The notes below the pieces were generated by a model. That model was not told the DNA's origin. It saw only the letters and a list, made by a program, of their open reading frames with translations, and did no database searches. The position numbers and the translations under genes are program-made. DNA of 64,000 nucleotides. Origin: Roseinatronobacter alkalisoli. Its GTDB lineage: Bacteria; Pseudomonadota; Alphaproteobacteria; Rhodobacterales; Rhodobacteraceae. This document shows positions 6,760 to 14,537 of this stretch, one piece after another. The DNA lies in the NCBI RefSeq assembly GCF_028745735.1, contig NZ_JAQZSM010000016.1, forward strand, positions 1 through 64,000. Direction: 5' to 3'. The number at the start of each line of letters is the position of its first letter. Positions within the stretch are counted from its first letter, which is position 1.

Positions 6760-7037
6760 CGGCCCGTGCGATGACACCCGAACACGTAGCCGAGCGCTGG
6801 GAATGCAGCGCCGAAACCGTCCGCCAGATGTGCAGGCGGGGGGAGTTGCCACATTTCCGCGTCGGGCGCATGATACGACTGCGGCCGGAGCATATAGAGG
6901 AATATGAATGCAGGACTACCGGATCGGAAAACTCAACGGACGATTTGTCGTCACATGGCACGAGAGCGGGCACCGCCGCCGCTTCCGGCTTAACGCCGCA
7001 ACAGCGCGCGAGGCTGAGGCGGAGGCCCGCCAGATAA
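6756..7037 (+). CDS. excisionase-like HTH protein
   Basis: The core MTPEHVAERWECSAETVRQM and CRRGELPHFRVGRMIRL is a winged-helix DNA-binding domain of the MerR/AlpA/Xis type (HTH_17-like), ending with the usual hydrophobic strand and H-I-E-E-Y helix by about residue 50. Such proteins bend attachment-site DNA for excision and can regulate the integrase. The frame runs 43 more residues past the domain and overlaps the integrase gene by 130 bp in another frame, so the last part may be unselected. A start at the in-frame ATG coding MTPEHV is also possible. Confidence 0.65.
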   Translation: MTARAMTPEHVAERWECSAETVRQMCRRGELPHFRVGRMIRLRPEHIEEYECRTTGSENSTDDLSSHGTRAGTAAASGLTPQQRARLRRRPAR

Positions 7038-7906
7038 TCCTTGATGTGGCCGCACCGCGTGAAACGGCCAAAGTGTCCGAGATATGGGAAGCCTACCGCG
7101 CCGACAGGCAGGGCCGTAGCATCGCCGAATCCATGCTCCATACAGGTAAATCGGTCCTGCCCGCCTTCGGCCATTTCCGCCCCGAGCAGATCACAACGCA
7201 GGACTGCCGCGACACGATTGCGGCCTGGCGTGCCGGTGGAAAGCACGACGGCACGATCTGGACGCGCCTGAACCACCTGCGTATTGCGCTGAACTGGGCG
7301 CAGAAGATGCGCATCATCGACCGCGCGCCCCATATCGAACGGCCACCGCAGCCCGCCCCGAAGGACCGCTATTTAAGTCGGGCGGAACTGGACCGGCTGG
7401 TCAATGCGGAAGCCGAGCCCCATGTGAAGCTGGCCATTATTCTGATGCTGACAACTGCGGCGCGCATTACTGCCGCGCTACAGCTCACTTGGGACCGCGT
7501 CGATTTCGCCCGCGGGCAGATCAATCTGCGCACCGGGGAGGGGCACCGGAAAGGCCGTGCGGTCGTCCCTATGAACAATACGCTGCGCGCCGCGCTGGAG
7601 GACGCCCAAATGGGTGCGCTTACAGATTACGTCATTGAATGGGGTGGCAGGCCTGTAAAGTCCATCAAGCGGGGTTTTGCACGCGCCGTGGAGAACGCCG
7701 GTCTGTCCGATGTGACGCCGCATGTGCTGCGCCACACCGCCGCTGTACGCATGGCCGAAGACGGGACGCCGATGAGCGAAATCGCCCAATATCTGGGGCA
7801 TACGAACACGGCCATCACAGAGAAGATCTATGCCCGCTATTCGCCCGAACACTTGCGTAGCGCCGCCGATTCACTGGAGTTTTCACAGCTTAAAATAGTG
7901 CGCTAA
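6908..7906 (+). CDS. tyrosine recombinase / integrase
   Basis: A 332-residue phage-type integrase. The catalytic residues are visible: Arg186 in TTAARITAAL, His272-x-x-Arg275 in PHVLRHTAAV, His298 in LGHTN and the nucleophile Tyr308 in EKIYARY. Residues ~54-140 form the SAM-like core-binding domain and the first ~45 an arm-type DNA-binding strand domain. It is the last gene of the element and stops 56 bp from the 3' end of tRNA-Pro, the usual arrangement for an enzyme integrating into that gene. A short GGTTC/GAACC hairpin follows the stop (7908-7920). All catalytic residues are intact, so it may be active. Confidence 0.92.
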   Translation: MQDYRIGKLNGRFVVTWHESGHRRRFRLNAATAREAEAEARQIILDVAAPRETAKVSEIWEAYRADRQGRSIAESMLHTGKSVLPAFGHFRPEQITTQDCRDTIAAWRAGGKHDGTIWTRLNHLRIALNWAQKMRIIDRAPHIERPPQPAPKDRYLSRAELDRLVNAEAEPHVKLAIILMLTTAARITAALQLTWDRVDFARGQINLRTGEGHRKGRAVVPMNNTLRAALEDAQMGALTDYVIEWGGRPVKSIKRGFARAVENAGLSDVTPHVLRHTAAVRMAEDGTPMSEIAQYLGHTNTAITEKIYARYSPEHLRSAADSLEFSQLKIVR

Positions 7907-7961
7907 GGTTCGGTGAACCAAAGGGGCACTTAACAAAATTTACCTAAGTTATTGATTTATC

Positions 7962-7985
7962 TGGTCGGAGTGAGAGGATTCGAAC
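7962..7985. other. probable attachment site (3' end of tRNA-Pro)
   Basis: The 3' end of the tRNA-Pro gene faces the integrase, so this is the expected core of one att site. A second copy of the tRNA 3' end would mark the far boundary; I did not find one between 1 and 7900, so it lies further left or was lost, perhaps through the IS event. Core length is therefore a guess. Confidence 0.4.
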
Positions 7986-8038
7986 CTCCGGCCCCTGCCT
8001 CCCGAAGACAGTGCTCTACCAGGCTGAGCTACACTCCG
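7962..8038 (-). tRNA. tRNA-Pro (anticodon CGG)
   Basis: On the minus strand the acceptor stem CGGAGTG/CACTCCG, a D-arm with TAGCTCAGCCTGGTAGAGC, the anticodon arm CTGTC-TTCGGGA-GGCAG (anticodon CGG, reading CCG) and the T-arm with GGTTCGAATCC are all present. CCA is encoded at 7962-7964. The gene is 77 nt including CCA and looks intact despite the neighbouring insertion. Confidence 0.95.
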
Positions 8039-8050
8039 ACCGATAGGTGG

Positions 8051-8079
8051 CGTATACGACCGCCCGGCACCTTTGGCAA
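8051..8079 (-). promoter_or_regulatory. promoter of tRNA-Pro
   Basis: On the minus strand TTGCCA (8074-8079) and TATACG (8051-8056) are separated by exactly 17 bp. The predicted start would be about 6 nt upstream of the mature tRNA 5' end at 8038. Confidence 0.55.
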
Positions 8080-8190
8080 GAGTATGAAAGCATGGAAAAT
8101 GCACGATCCATGGGTGGATTTCCGAGGGCTTTCCAAACCACATAATATTGCATATGAATGACAAAAGCAGTCAGTAAATGCGGCAGGTAT

Positions 8191-9357
8191 ATGCAGCTTA
8201 TAACAACGACGACGGCGCTGGCCGAATTTTGTGCGGCTGCGCGTGCAGCGCCTTATGTTACCGTTGATACCGAATTCCTGCGTGAACGCACTTATTATGC
8301 GCAGCTTTGCCTGTTGCAGATGGCGCTACCGGGGCCTGATGGGCCGACATCCGGGCCTGCGGTTTTGGTTGATCCTTTGGCTGATGGTCTGTCGCTGGAC
8401 CCGTTCTATGAGCTTCTGCGCGACGAAAGCACAGTGAAGGTGCTGCATGCCGCGCGCCAGGATCTGGAGATATTCTTCATTGAAGGGGGCGTTCTGCCCA
8501 AGCCGCTGTTTGATACACAGGTTGCCGCTATGGTCTGTGGTTTCGGCGATCAGGCGGGATATGAAACACTGGTGCGCAAGCTGGCGAAAGCGCAGGTCGA
8601 CAAATCCTCGCGCTTTACCGACTGGTCGCGCCGCCCGCTATCGGATGCGCAGCTGAAATATGCGCTGGCTGATGTGACTCATCTGCGTGTTGTCTATGAA
8701 GCGTTGGATGCGAAGCTTCAGGCAACTGGCCGTGCGCCATGGGTGGTTGAGGAATTGCAGACCCTGTCTGATCCGGAAACCTATATCCAGCGCCCGCAGG
8801 AAGCGTGGCAGCGTGTACGCACGCGCAATGATTCCGGGCGCTTTCTGGCGATTGTCCGCGAATTGGCGGCGTTCCGCGAATCCTATGCGCAGGGGCGCAA
8901 TGTGCCGCGTTCGCGTGTCTACAAGGATGATGCCTTGCTGGAACTGGCATCGGTCAAGCCGACCGCGCCAGAGGATCTGGGCCGCACGCGCCTGCTGTTG
9001 CGCGAAGCCCGCAAGGGCGAGATCGCCAATGGTATTCTGGAAGCCGTCGCGCGCGGGATGGCCTGTGACCCGGAAGATTTTCCCAAGGCGCAGGCCGGGC
9101 GCGAAAACATGCAGGTTAATCCCGCACTGGCGGATCTGTTGCGCGTATTGCTGAAAGCCAAATCCGACAGCACCGATGTTGCGGCGAAACTGATTGCATC
9201 CGCATCGGATCTGGACGCGCTGGCTGCTGGGTTCCGCGACGTTCCTGCGCTTGCTGGGTGGCGCGCAGAAGTGTTCGGCACGGATGCCCTGCGTTTGTGC
9301 AGGGGCGAGGTGGGCTTGGCCGTAAAGGGCGGCAAGGTCGATGTGTTCGGGATCTGA
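8191..9357 (+). CDS. rnd: ribonuclease D
   Basis: A 388-residue 3'-to-5' exoribonuclease of the DEDDy superfamily that trims tRNA 3' ends and other stable RNAs. Exo I is VTVDTEFLRE (D-x-E), Exo II LHAARQDLEIF and Exo III YALADVTHL, followed by an HRDC domain around residues 200-285. The ATG at 8191 is preferred over 8158 because known RNase D proteins start with a similar M-x-x-I-T-T-T-x-x-L-A-x-F. It is the first backbone gene to the right of tRNA-Pro and is divergent from it; the tRNA-processing role is only coincidentally related. Confidence 0.93.
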   Translation: MQLITTTTALAEFCAAARAAPYVTVDTEFLRERTYYAQLCLLQMALPGPDGPTSGPAVLVDPLADGLSLDPFYELLRDESTVKVLHAARQDLEIFFIEGGVLPKPLFDTQVAAMVCGFGDQAGYETLVRKLAKAQVDKSSRFTDWSRRPLSDAQLKYALADVTHLRVVYEALDAKLQATGRAPWVVEELQTLSDPETYIQRPQEAWQRVRTRNDSGRFLAIVRELAAFRESYAQGRNVPRSRVYKDDALLELASVKPTAPEDLGRTRLLLREARKGEIANGILEAVARGMACDPEDFPKAQAGRENMQVNPALADLLRVLLKAKSDSTDVAAKLIASASDLDALAAGFRDVPALAGWRAEVFGTDALRLCRGEVGLAVKGGKVDVFGI

Positions 9358-9508
9358 CACGCCTTTGGGGTCAGCCGGGGGCCTCGACCCGTGGTTGCAG
9401 GATTACACTACCTGTTGACCCTGTGAGTTCGCAGATCATGACGTGCGACGTCATTCCTGCGTTCGCGTGGGCAGGCTGCAACGCCAGCCGGATTGCGAAA
9501 CCTGACGG

Positions 9509-9976
9509 TCAGCGCCGGATTTCGCGCTGGTTCTGCGCGCCGCGCACCACAATGCGCCGTACCCCTTCCAGACGCCGGTTCGACACTTTCACGCCTGCGG
9601 TCACTGTGCGCGATGCTTCTGACCCTGTTCCACTGCGCGACATGGGGCTTGCCACCACGAATTCATAAATCAATGTGCCATCCAGCGGGTATCCGTCATT
9701 GAGGGGGCGCAGTTCCACGTCCCACCATCCCTGTGTCCCGGTCACGCCGGTCGCGTGAACAACGGCCCCTTCGGGGGTGCGCAACACTTCCATTTCCGTC
9801 ACCACGGGCACAAGCGCGCGCCGGTCAACCGTGCCGCCCCATCCGCCTGACGGGGCCAGGGTTTCGGCGGACTGACCGCCGAACCAGTTGAACGGGTTCA
9901 TCCGCGACTCGCGCATTGAACCGCAGGCCGACAGGACCAGTACCAAAACAAGCGACGCAAGAAGGGACTTTTGCAT
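9509..9976 (-). CDS. lipoprotein of unknown function
   Basis: A 155-residue protein with a lipoprotein signal peptide (MQKSLLASLVLVLVLSAC, lipobox LSAC, Cys18). The mature part contains MNPFNWFGG and a beta-rich domain (WWDVELRPL, LIYEFVV, VSNRRLEGVRRIVVRG). It resembles conserved hypothetical lipoproteins of Rhodobacterales. It is convergent with rnd and divergent from sufE. Likely anchored to a membrane facing the periplasm; role unknown. Confidence 0.75.
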   Translation of the reverse strand: MQKSLLASLVLVLVLSACGSMRESRMNPFNWFGGQSAETLAPSGGWGGTVDRRALVPVVTEMEVLRTPEGAVVHATGVTGTQGWWDVELRPLNDGYPLDGTLIYEFVVASPMSRSGTGSEASRTVTAGVKVSNRRLEGVRRIVVRGAQNQREIRR

Positions 9977-10169
9977 GACTGGTCCTTTTGATAATAACTG
10001 TGCATTGCAGGGCTTTCCTACGGGTTAGCCTAATTCGCAAGCTTTGAAAAGTGCCCCTGAAGCAATGCGGGACAAGCAGAGGCGTGCCGGAATATATCTG
10101 GCGGATCAGGCTGGACCTTGGCGGTGTTGGGGCTTAGGACTGTCGGCAGTTCCAGACAAGAGGCCACTC

Positions 10170-10595
10170 ATGGCAAGCCCGGCTTTTGAAGACATCGCTG
10201 AAACCTTCGATTTTCTGGATGATTGGGAAGATCGCTATCGTCATGTCATCGAGCTTGGTCGCGCGATGCCCCCGCTTGATGATGCGCTGAAAACACCTGC
10301 TACCCGTGTTGAAGGGTGCGCAAGTCAGGTCTGGATTCAACCGATGCCAAAGGGCGAAGGGCCGGAGGCGACATTCGATTTCATGGGCGATAGCGACGCG
10401 ATGATCGTGCGCGGGCTGATCGCGGTGCTGCATGCCCTTTATGCAGGTCAGAGCGTGGCTGACGTGCTGAAGACAGATGCGCAGGCCGAACTCGCGCGGC
10501 TGGGGCTGGATGATCATCTGTCCTCGCAGCGCTCCAACGGGTTGCGCGCCATGGTGGGGCGCATTCGCGCGGTCGCCACCGAGATGGCCGGATGA
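10170..10595 (+). CDS. sufE: SufE-type sulfur acceptor
   Basis: A 141-residue SufE-family protein that takes persulfide sulfur from a cysteine desulfurase (SufS) and passes it to the SufBCD scaffold. The acceptor Cys50 lies in TRVEGCASQVW and the family's GLR block is near the end (SNGLRAMVGRI). The ATG at 10170 is chosen; the upstream frame to 10044 has no homology. It lies 39 kb from the suf operon, so the partners are separated. The stop overlaps the start of the TSUP exporter gene (ATGA). Confidence 0.9.
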   Translation: MASPAFEDIAETFDFLDDWEDRYRHVIELGRAMPPLDDALKTPATRVEGCASQVWIQPMPKGEGPEATFDFMGDSDAMIVRGLIAVLHALYAGQSVADVLKTDAQAELARLGLDDHLSSQRSNGLRAMVGRIRAVATEMAG

Positions 10596-11413
10596 CTTTC
10601 GATCCCGTTCTGCTGGCACAGCTGACGGCGCTGCTGGTCGTCATTGGTGCGTTTGCCGGTGTCGTTGCTGGGCTTCTGGGGGTTGGCGGGGGCATTGTGC
10701 TGGTGCCTGCCTTTTTCTATCTGTTCACTGCGCTGGGTTATGGTGGCGCGCAGGTAATGCAGGTCTGTCTGGCGACATCACTTGCGACGATCATCGTGAC
10801 CTCCGCGCGTTCTGTGCAAAGCCATAACAGGCGTGGCGCTGTGGAATGGCCCATCCTGCGCGGCTGGGCGCTGGGTATTGGTATTGGTGCCGTCATCGGT
10901 GTGCTGACTGCCGCGATGCTGCGATCCGTGGTGTTGCAGGGCATTTTTGGTGTTCTTGGTGTGCTGATCGGGCTGTGGCTGGCATTTGGTCGTGCGGATT
11001 TCCGGCTGGGAAACACTATGCCGACAGGCCCGCTGAGAGGGGTGATTGCCAGTGCGGTCGGGTTTCTGTCGGTGCTGATGGGCATTGGTGGCGGGTCATT
11101 GGGTGTGCCCCTGATGACACTCTATGGTATGCCGATTCACCGCGCAGTGGCCACTGCCGCCGGTTTCGGAATTCTGATTGCGGTTCCGTCGGTTCTGTTC
11201 TTCCTGTTCGTGCCGGTGGCCGATGCGCCCCCGCTGACGATTGGCGCGGTCAACTTGCCAGCCTTTGGGGTTGTCGTGGCGATGACACTGATAACGGCGC
11301 CCTGGGGTGCGAAGCTGGCCCATGCGCTGGACGCCACGCCATTGAAGCGGGTCTTCGCTGCATTCATTATCCTCATGGCGCTGAACATGCTGCGCAAAGC
11401 GCTGGGCTGGTAG
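10592..11413 (+). CDS. TauE/SafE (TSUP) membrane transporter
   Basis: A 273-residue protein with about eight membrane helices in two repeats. The first repeat contains AGLLGVGGGIVLVPAF and the second MGIGGGSLGVPLM, the paired G-x-G-G-G signature of the TSUP family, which exports sulfite, sulfoacetate or other organosulfur anions. The gene is translationally coupled to sufE, which hints at a sulfur link, though substrate cannot be read from sequence. A copy of the dispersed hairpin repeat follows its stop. Confidence 0.85.
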   Translation: MTFDPVLLAQLTALLVVIGAFAGVVAGLLGVGGGIVLVPAFFYLFTALGYGGAQVMQVCLATSLATIIVTSARSVQSHNRRGAVEWPILRGWALGIGIGAVIGVLTAAMLRSVVLQGIFGVLGVLIGLWLAFGRADFRLGNTMPTGPLRGVIASAVGFLSVLMGIGGGSLGVPLMTLYGMPIHRAVATAAGFGILIAVPSVLFFLFVPVADAPPLTIGAVNLPAFGVVVAMTLITAPWGAKLAHALDATPLKRVFAAFIILMALNMLRKALGW

Positions 11414-11423
11414 CGGCGGAAAA

Positions 11424-11493
11424 CGGGGGGGGGTCTGCCCCGCGCGGCCCATCGCGGGCCGCCCCCCACCAAGACTATTTTGCCAAAGATGAA
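11424..11493 (+). repeat. dispersed GC-hairpin repeat, copy 1
   Basis: A G-run, a TGCCCC arm, a second hairpin GCGGCCC/GGGCCGC and a tail GACTATTTTGCCAAAGATGA follow the TSUP stop. It is a diverged member of the family also seen at 43676, 50401, 55209 and 62408. Confidence 0.55.
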
Positions 11494-11561
11494 TGTCCCC
11501 ATGCTTGCGCAACCGGTCTGATTGCGGCATGTCTGGCACAGCATTGAGCAAGGAGAGCCAG

Positions 11562-12491
11562 ATGAGCCGCGCATTCGTTTTTCCGGGGCAGGGTGCCCAG
11601 ACCATTGGCATGGGGCAGGCGCTGGCCATGGCCTATCCTGCAGCGATGGCCGTGTTTCAGGAAGTGGACGAGGCGCTTGGTGAAAAGCTGTCTGCACTGA
11701 TCTGGGAAGGGGATATCGCGGATCTGACACTGACCGCAAATGCGCAACCTGCGCTGATGGCAACGTCGCTTGCCGCGCTGCGGGCAATGGAAACCGAAGG
11801 GGTTGCGATTACAGATGCAGCCTTTGTGGCCGGGCATTCCCTTGGTGAATATTCGGCGCTTGCCGCCAGCGGGGCGCTGGCGATTGCTGATGCGGCGCGG
11901 TTGTTGCGCATTCGCGGGCAGGCAATGCAGGCCGCCGTTCCGGTGGGCGAGGGCGCGATGGCCGCACTGCTGGGGCTGGATTTCGCCACCGCCGCCGAAG
12001 TGGCCGCCGAAGCCGCCCAGGGGCAGGTTTGTCAGGCCGCCAATGACAACGACCCCGCACAGGTGGTGGTGTCCGGGCATAGGGCGGCAGTTGAACGTGC
12101 GGTTGAAATTGCAAAAATCCGTGGTGCGCGGCGTGCGATGCTGCTGCCTGTCTCCGCGCCATTTCATTGTACGCTGATGCAACCTGCTGCGGAGCGTATG
12201 GCGGATGCGCTGGCCGATGTGGCGCTGCACGCGCCAGCGGTACCACTGGTTGCCAATGTCCGCGCAGAACCGGTCAGCGATCCCGAAAGTATACGCAAGC
12301 TGTTGATCGAACAGGTCACGGGGTCGGTGCGCTGGCGTGAATCTGTGGCATGGATGGCTGGACAGGGCGTAAATGAATTCTGGGAAATCGGCGCGGGCAA
12401 GGCGCTTTCGGGAATGATCCGGCGAATTGCAAAAGAGGCAGAGACACGCAATTTCGCCACGCCCGAAGATGTTGCATCGCTGACGGCCTGA
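11562..12491 (+). CDS. fabD: malonyl-CoA:ACP transacylase
   Basis: A 309-residue enzyme loading malonyl groups onto acyl carrier protein for fatty-acid synthesis. It has FVFPGQGAQ (5-13), the nucleophile Ser93 in GHSLGEYSAL, an Arg in LLRIRGQAMQ and the catalytic His in SAPFHCTLM. The ATG at 11562 follows AGGAGAG; a longer frame from 11493 has no homology. The usual partner fabG is not adjacent in this window, so it appears as a single-gene unit here. Confidence 0.95.
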   Translation: MSRAFVFPGQGAQTIGMGQALAMAYPAAMAVFQEVDEALGEKLSALIWEGDIADLTLTANAQPALMATSLAALRAMETEGVAITDAAFVAGHSLGEYSALAASGALAIADAARLLRIRGQAMQAAVPVGEGAMAALLGLDFATAAEVAAEAAQGQVCQAANDNDPAQVVVSGHRAAVERAVEIAKIRGARRAMLLPVSAPFHCTLMQPAAERMADALADVALHAPAVPLVANVRAEPVSDPESIRKLLIEQVTGSVRWRESVAWMAGQGVNEFWEIGAGKALSGMIRRIAKEAETRNFATPEDVASLTA

Positions 12492-12569
12492 TGCGGCGGG
12501 TTGCGCGGGGCGTGGGTGAAACCCGTCTGGGGTTCCCGATATACAACTTGCCGAGAATTAACGAAATCC

Positions 12570-12606
12570 CGGCTTTTCGGAAGTTCAGCGAACAACCGAA
12601 AAGCCG
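12570..12606. terminator. inverted repeat between convergent fabD and SYLF genes
   Basis: CGGCTTTTCGG (12570-12580) and CCGAAAAGCCG (12596-12606) form an 11-bp perfect stem with a 15-nt loop in the gap between two converging genes. No T-run follows directly, but the position suits a bidirectional terminator. Confidence 0.5.
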
Positions 12607-12632
12607 ACAGGCGCAGCGCGCCATTGCCTGCT

Positions 12633-13196
12633 TCAGGGGATGATGCGGGAATACAGCACACCTGCAAGTGACGCGCCCGCCAGCATGCCGGATTGGCCGA
12701 AGACCACCGCGATAACCGGTGCAAATTGCGTTGTGGTTTCTGCGCCCATCGCGCCGCCCTGTGTGGGCGTTGCATAGCGCAGGTCCGCGCTGGCGGCCCA
12801 GCCTTCGGACATGCGAAAATCCTGCAAGGCTTGTTCGGTCATGAAAAACAGTGCATGCGCATATTGTTGCGCACCTACCTGCAACCCAACGCTGGCGCGC
12901 GTGGCCGAGTAGTAGTCAACGGTAATGTCGTCAATGCGCAAGGCGCCACGGCCATAAGACCCGCCGACAAACAGCCCTGCTTCCGTCACGACAGGGATAT
13001 AAAGAATCCCGCGGGCATTCTGGAACAATTCCCCCAGCGACGGGTAAGTGTTGCGCAGATAGTCGCGCGCGGCATCTACGCGGGCGTCCAGAACATCCGC
13101 GCCCTGTCCGCCAATGGGGTTGCCGCATGCGGCCAGCGCGGCGGTTGCGCCTGTTCCAAGGATCACGCTGCGGCGGGATAGCTGTTTCATTGTCAT
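12633..13196 (-). CDS. Ysc84/SYLF-domain lipoprotein
   Basis: A 187-residue protein with a signal containing RRSVILGTGATAALAAC, which has a twin-arginine flavour plus a lipobox ending at Cys24. The remainder is a SYLF (Ysc84) domain: ARGILYIPVVTEAGLFVGGSYG (split across about 62-83), YYSATRASVGLQVGAQ and FGQSGMLAGASLAGVLYS. SYLF domains bind phosphoinositides in eukaryotes; bacterial members are periplasmic lipoproteins of unclear role. It is convergent with fabD. Confidence 0.82.
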   Translation of the reverse strand: MTMKQLSRRSVILGTGATAALAACGNPIGGQGADVLDARVDAARDYLRNTYPSLGELFQNARGILYIPVVTEAGLFVGGSYGRGALRIDDITVDYYSATRASVGLQVGAQQYAHALFFMTEQALQDFRMSEGWAASADLRYATPTQGGAMGAETTTQFAPVIAVVFGQSGMLAGASLAGVLYSRIIP

Positions 13197-13399
13197 TTTC
13201 CTATGCTCTGGCCTAATGCAGTATGGCCTGCCTCTGTTCTGTCCGGTTGCGTCGGATCGCGTTATTGCGCGGTATCATACGTGTAAATCAAGCACTTGTC
13301 ATCTGTCAGGGACATGGCTGTCTGATACTTGCGCATAGTTTTGCCTGTTGCCGGGCAAGATTATGTGCCGGTTGGCCGCAGGAAGCACAAATCCTGCCC

Positions 13400-14392
13400 T
13401 TATCCCTTCAGTGCTGCTGCCACGCGCGGGGCAAAATATGTCAGCACCCCGTCGCAGCCCGCGCGCTTGAAGGCCATCATGCTTTCGAGCATCACCTTCT
13501 CGCCATCCAGCCATCCGTTTTGGGCGGCCGCCATCAGCATCGCATATTCGCCGGACACCTGATAGGCGAAGGTCGGGCGCTGGAACCGGTCCCTGACTGC
13601 GCGGCAAATATCCAGATAGGGCATCCCCGGCTTGACCATGACCATATCGGCCCCTTCGGCCAGATCGCGCGCCACGCAGGCCAGCGCTTCTTCGCGGTTG
13701 GCGGGGTTGATCTGATAGGTTGCCTTGTCCCCCACCAGCCTGCCCGATGCGCCGACAGCATCGCGGAACGGGCCGTAAAACCCGCTGGCGAATTTCGCGG
13801 CATAGGACAGGATTGCGATATCCTTGTGGCCTGCCGCTTCCAATGCGCTGCGCAACGCGCCGATACGACCGTCCATCATGTCCGAGGGGCCAAGAATATC
13901 GGCGCCTGCCTCAGCCTGTGCCAGCCCCATTCTGACCAGCGCTTCCACTGTTTCGTCATTGAGGATCCGGCCATCGACCACCAGCCCGTCATGGCCATTG
14001 GCATTATAGGGATCAAGCGCAATATCGGTCATGACCATCAGATCCGGCAAGTCCTGCTTCAGCGCACAAATGGCGCGGTTGGTCAGGTTGTCGGGATTCC
14101 ACGCCTCTTCACAGGTGTCTGTGCGCAGGGACGGGTCGGTATAAGGAAACAGACAAATCGCGGGGATGCCAAGTGCATAGGCGTCCGCAGCGGCACCCAG
14201 CAATTTGTCAATGGACAGGCGGCTGACACCGGGAAGTGAGGGTATCGGGTCTTCGATCCCGTCGCCATCGCGAATGAAAACAGGCCAGATCAGGTCGCTT
14301 GCAGAAAGCCCGTTTTCCTGAACCATGTCACGCAGGGCACGGGTGCGGCGCAGACGGCGTAAGCGCGCGGCGGGGAAGGGGGCTGGGGTCAT
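13400..14392 (-). CDS. hemB: delta-aminolevulinic acid dehydratase (porphobilinogen synthase)
   Basis: A 330-residue enzyme condensing two 5-aminolevulinates to porphobilinogen for heme, bacteriochlorophyll and cobalamin. Schiff-base lysines lie in SYAAKFASGFYGPFRDA and MVKPGMPYLD. The metal-site segment reads MTDIALDPYNANGHDG, with Asp/Ala in place of the cysteines of the zinc enzymes, the type seen in Rhodobacter. The start is the ATG at 14392; the frame upstream to 14623 belongs to the tkt terminator region. It follows tkt on the same strand behind a terminator. Confidence 0.95.
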   Translation of the reverse strand: MTPAPFPAARLRRLRRTRALRDMVQENGLSASDLIWPVFIRDGDGIEDPIPSLPGVSRLSIDKLLGAAADAYALGIPAICLFPYTDPSLRTDTCEEAWNPDNLTNRAICALKQDLPDLMVMTDIALDPYNANGHDGLVVDGRILNDETVEALVRMGLAQAEAGADILGPSDMMDGRIGALRSALEAAGHKDIAILSYAAKFASGFYGPFRDAVGASGRLVGDKATYQINPANREEALACVARDLAEGADMVMVKPGMPYLDICRAVRDRFQRPTFAYQVSGEYAMLMAAAQNGWLDGEKVMLESMMAFKRAGCDGVLTYFAPRVAAALKG

Positions 14393-14490
14393 GATCGCGG
14401 CCTTTTCTGGTCTTTCGGACTTGGTGCCATGGCAGATGGACAATTGGAAGCCCTGTACCCGCACAGGCCGCGTGGTTTGCACGCACCCGG

Positions 14491-14526
14491 AAACAAAAGA
14501 TAGGGTGCGTGGATACCACGCACCCT
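14491..14526 (-). terminator. rho-independent terminator of tkt
   Basis: AGGGTGCGTGG (14502-14512) and CCACGCACCCT (14516-14526) form an 11-bp perfect stem with a 3-nt loop. On the minus strand it is followed by ATCTTTTGTTT. It lies 12 nt after the tkt stop codon. Confidence 0.8.
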
Positions 14527-14537
14527 GAGCTTCACTG

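Noticed and set aside
1-7961. A complete prophage
   Set aside because: No terminase, portal, capsid, tail or lysis genes were recognised; only an early/recombination module and integrase are present.
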